The translations under genes and the position numbers were made by a program. Shown piece by piece: positions 16,080-18,325 of a stretch of 18,325 nucleotides of DNA; positions within the stretch are counted from its first letter, which is position 1, and each line of letters starts with the position of its first letter. The stretch covers positions 1-18,325 of the forward strand of contig JAAFKL010000258.1 of NCBI GenBank assembly GCA_021399405.1, in the 5' to 3' direction. The notes below the pieces were generated by a model, which was given only the letters and a program-made list of their open reading frames with translations, was not told the origin of the DNA and searched no databases. This DNA comes from Candidatus Heimdallarchaeota archaeon. GTDB taxonomy: Archaea > Asgardarchaeota > Heimdallarchaeia > Heimdallarchaeales > Kariarchaeaceae.

Positions 16080-18020
16080 TTATTTTCTTTTTGAGAATAC
16101 ACTCGCAGCGACAGCTGCCACAGCTACAACACTAATACCGATAATGATGTTCCGGTTAAGTTCAAGTGAATCATCAGATTTTACACTTTCTACGAATTTA
16201 TTTGGATTAATGTCCGTCCACTCCGATTTCTTTACATTTTGCCATTCCTGGTCTGTGTTTTTCAAGAGTATACCATTGATCCCCTCAATATCACCTGCAA
16301 GTATCCATACATCAATAGGATAAATAATTGGAATAACCGGTATGTCATTATAAAGTGCAACTTGAATTTCATTCAAGATTTCCGCTTTCTCTGTTGGATC
16401 TAACTGAGTTTCATAAGAATTTATTAATTGTTCAGTTGTCACATTTTGATAATTAATATAATTAGAACAGGAAGGGTCCACATCACACAAACCGTCACTT
16501 GTATAACGACTCCCAGAATCCCAGTTAAATGCGCTATGAACAAAACCAATAAATAAAATATCAAATCCACCTTCATCATAAAGTGGAGGTACTCCATCTG
16601 GATAACCATATGCTCTGCCATAGACATCTGCAAATCCTCCATCAGTCTGGTTAATATGGACTTCCTTCACCCCAATTCCTATTTTGGGTAATTCAACAGC
16701 ATACTCTTCTACGTATTGGACTCGAACAGGATCCCAACTTGGTGCTAAAAGGGTTAAATTAAAGAATGTTGTATCATTTTCATCTCCATAATCACCATCT
16801 AAATTGTCATCAATGAGATTGGAATAATCAAAACCAGCCATTTGCAAATAATTTTTGGCAGTATCTATTGAGAAGTTCCTAGCAACTAAATCATGGTTAA
16901 ACCCCGAAACAACTGGATGTACAGGGGTGGATGCGGGTGTGGCAAATCCATTTAAGAGAACATTTGCAATTCTATCCCTGTTCACGATGTGTGATAACGC
17001 TTTTCTAACTAGTGTTGCCTGAACGAAATCATTATCGCTTATTCCATTACCATCGGGTATAGCTACTCCTGTTCCCCAAACTGGATGTAAATGATTTAAT
17101 GAAATTTCTTGTACTACGGGTGCTGGGGCCGTTAATTGTTTTACATTAGATATATCGGCAAAATCGTCCAATGAAATCCCATTAATAGATGAGAAGAGGT
17201 GATCAACAACATCAATCTCTCCCTTTTTGAATTGTTCAACAACATCATCGCCAGTCATATTATATTTCATCACTATTTGATCTGCCCAGACATTATTGGA
17301 ATCATAATAATGCTCATTTCTGATCACAGTTACTTGTTGTTCCGTTACATTAAAATTCTTAATTTTGTATGGACCTGCACTTTGGGCAAATGTACCTGAG
17401 GGATCATTCCAATCGCAATCAACTTTATTTCCATCTAAACAACTAGAGTAGATATCTAGATATTCTGCTTTTTCAATAATTGGTAAAGTCAATGCATTTT
17501 GCATAAATCGATTTAATCCACTGAAAGTTAATTCTACAGTATCTTCATCAATTTCTATAATGGATGAATTTAATTCAAAAAAGAATGAATAAAGCCAGTA
17601 AGAATCTATATCAATCTCTGGCGTAAGAGCCACTTGATAAGTGAAAATTACGTCTGTAGCGGTTAAAGGATTCCCGTTGGCAAATTTTAAATCCGACTTA
17701 AGATCAATGGTCCAAGTTAATCCATCTTCGGAATAAGCAGGATCACTTTCTGCAAGCATTGGGGCATATTTTAGATCTGCATCTGATGAGCGGTGATATA
17801 AGCTCCCAGATACACTAGACAACCATTGTTGAGTATAATAAGTCCCTGCATTCCATTGGGAATATGCGTGTAATTGACCTTCTAGTGCATATACTATTTC
17901 GTTATTTTCATCGGTGATTTGATTAAATTCAATATTCGCTGATGTGTTAATCGGATTTAAAGTTGAGATTATTATTACTAATAGAATTGTATTAAGCTTT
18001 GATCTAAGAGTTGCTCCCAT
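16080..18020 (-). CDS. ABC transporter substrate-binding protein, family 5 (peptide/nickel type)
   Basis: A 646-residue extracellular receptor that delivers a ligand, usually oligopeptides in this family, to an ABC importer. Residues 1-29 are a signal peptide (hydrophobic 11-21). The SBP_bac_5 signature is clear: LTWTIDLKSDLKFANGNPLT (101-120), followed by ATDVIFTYQ. Later family landmarks are RKALSHIVNRDRIANVLLNG (about 340-360) and a PVIPIIYPIDVWI stretch near 565-580. Asn-rich stretches and N-glycosylation sequons fit surface exposure. The C-terminus has a hydrophobic helix (IIIGISVVAVAAVAASVF) and the end SKRK, so the protein is anchored by its tail instead of an N-terminal lipid. No permease or ATPase gene is adjacent. 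The remnant at 9554-9694 is a relative. The ligand is not predictable. Confidence 0.93.
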   Translation of the reverse strand: MGATLRSKLNTILLVIIISTLNPINTSANIEFNQITDENNEIVYALEGQLHAYSQWNAGTYYTQQWLSSVSGSLYHRSSDADLKYAPMLAESDPAYSEDGLTWTIDLKSDLKFANGNPLTATDVIFTYQVALTPEIDIDSYWLYSFFFELNSSIIEIDEDTVELTFSGLNRFMQNALTLPIIEKAEYLDIYSSCLDGNKVDCDWNDPSGTFAQSAGPYKIKNFNVTEQQVTVIRNEHYYDSNNVWADQIVMKYNMTGDDVVEQFKKGEIDVVDHLFSSINGISLDDFADISNVKQLTAPAPVVQEISLNHLHPVWGTGVAIPDGNGISDNDFVQATLVRKALSHIVNRDRIANVLLNGFATPASTPVHPVVSGFNHDLVARNFSIDTAKNYLQMAGFDYSNLIDDNLDGDYGDENDTTFFNLTLLAPSWDPVRVQYVEEYAVELPKIGIGVKEVHINQTDGGFADVYGRAYGYPDGVPPLYDEGGFDILFIGFVHSAFNWDSGSRYTSDGLCDVDPSCSNYINYQNVTTEQLINSYETQLDPTEKAEILNEIQVALYNDIPVIPIIYPIDVWILAGDIEGINGILLKNTDQEWQNVKKSEWTDINPNKFVESVKSDDSLELNRNIIIGISVVAVAAVAASVFSKRK

Positions 18021-18043
18021 TGATTTGCAAGAAATATTTTGTA

Positions 18044-18053
18044 ATAAAAATAT
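18044..18053 (-). promoter_or_regulatory. TATA box of the substrate-binding protein gene
   Basis: On the - strand atatttttat is centred about 28 bases before the ATG at 18020, which predicts a leaderless or nearly leaderless mRNA. Confidence 0.45.
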
Positions 18054-18266
18054 GTGGGGGCTATAATATGTGATAATATCAAAAAGTTAGTAATTTCAAT
18101 AATCAATCAGATTGCGAAATTATTTTCTTTTTACGCGAAATACCAGTGTAATCAATACAAAATGAATAATTGATTAGATGTGAATTGATTGTCTCTCCCA
18201 GATCAAATATGATCCCAGACTTACTAAATATCAATTGACAGACATAGAATTTATTAGTATATAATC

Positions 18267-18273
18267 GAAGGAG
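18267..18273 (+). promoter_or_regulatory. Shine-Dalgarno site of the last gene
   Basis: The sequence gaaggag stands 10 bases before the ATG at 18284. Two TATA-like stretches precede it (18223-18231 and 18258-18265); only the first leaves room for a leader holding this site. Confidence 0.65.
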
Positions 18274-18283
18274 ATTTCAATAA

Positions 18284-18325
18284 ATGAGTGAAATATTACA
18301 GGAAGTCGTGGATCGTTATATCGAT
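18284..18325 (+). CDS. Start of a gene cut by the window end
   Basis: Fourteen codons from ATG at 18284, reading MSEILQEVVDRYID, run off the window. The Shine-Dalgarno site makes this a credible gene start. The acidic, helical beginning without a hydrophobic core argues against a transporter permease or secreted protein; nothing more can be said. Confidence 0.6.
   Translation, partial: MSEILQEVVDRYID

Noticed and set aside
16439..16642. A 67-codon hydrophobic frame within the binding-protein gene
   Set aside because: It overlaps the clear SBP_bac_5 frame on the same strand in another phase; its hydrophobicity comes from the shifted reading.

Overview
The window most likely comes from an archaeon, probably of the Asgard type (for example Heimdall- or Loki-like); the archaeal call is firmer than the Asgard one. 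The evidence is AT-rich DNA, TATA boxes about 24-35 bases before start codons (leaderless or short-leader mRNAs), and secreted proteins ending in a short hydrophobic stretch plus a basic RRRK/KRK tail. The window opens with the 3' end of a 16S rRNA gene on the + strand. No 23S, 5S or tRNA gene follows, so the 16S appears unlinked.

Region 1 (1-7.9 kb) holds the most unusual content. After the 16S trailer and a bidirectional T-rich terminator come two genes on the - strand. Transcribed first is a 2077-residue giant whose N-terminal part carries a hydrophobic segment of the kind found before the toxin in bacterial polymorphic toxins. Its G+C falls from about 45-50% at the 5' end to about 33% at the 3' end. 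Behind it, 84 bases away and with its own TATA box, lies a 396-residue DUF6745-like protein. A five-fold GATC palindrome sits in the giant's leader or promoter. I read the pair as a candidate archaeal conflict (toxin plus immunity or accessory) locus; this is inference.

Region 2 (7.9-12.6 kb) carries two secreted, C-terminally anchored proteins on the + strand: an alpha/alpha-toroid-like protein and a CocE/S15 serine hydrolase with an intact catalytic triad. Between them is decayed DNA: a 46-codon C-terminal remnant of a solute-binding protein on the - strand, and a membrane-protein reading frame that is open upstream of any usual start. A nearly identical 38-base direct repeat stands before each intact gene and brackets the decayed segment.

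Region 3 (12.6-18.3 kb) has a four-helix membrane protein with a C-terminal PH-like domain, a short TPR-like fragment, an SDR oxidoreductase whose TATA box is flanked by two 18-base TetR-style operators, a small membrane protein, a complete family-5 (peptide-type) ABC substrate-binding lipoprotein-like protein with a C-terminal anchor, and the first 14 codons of a further gene. The secreted hydrolase and the peptide-type binding protein together suggest scavenging of peptides or esters from outside the cell, but the matching permease and ATPase genes are not in the window.
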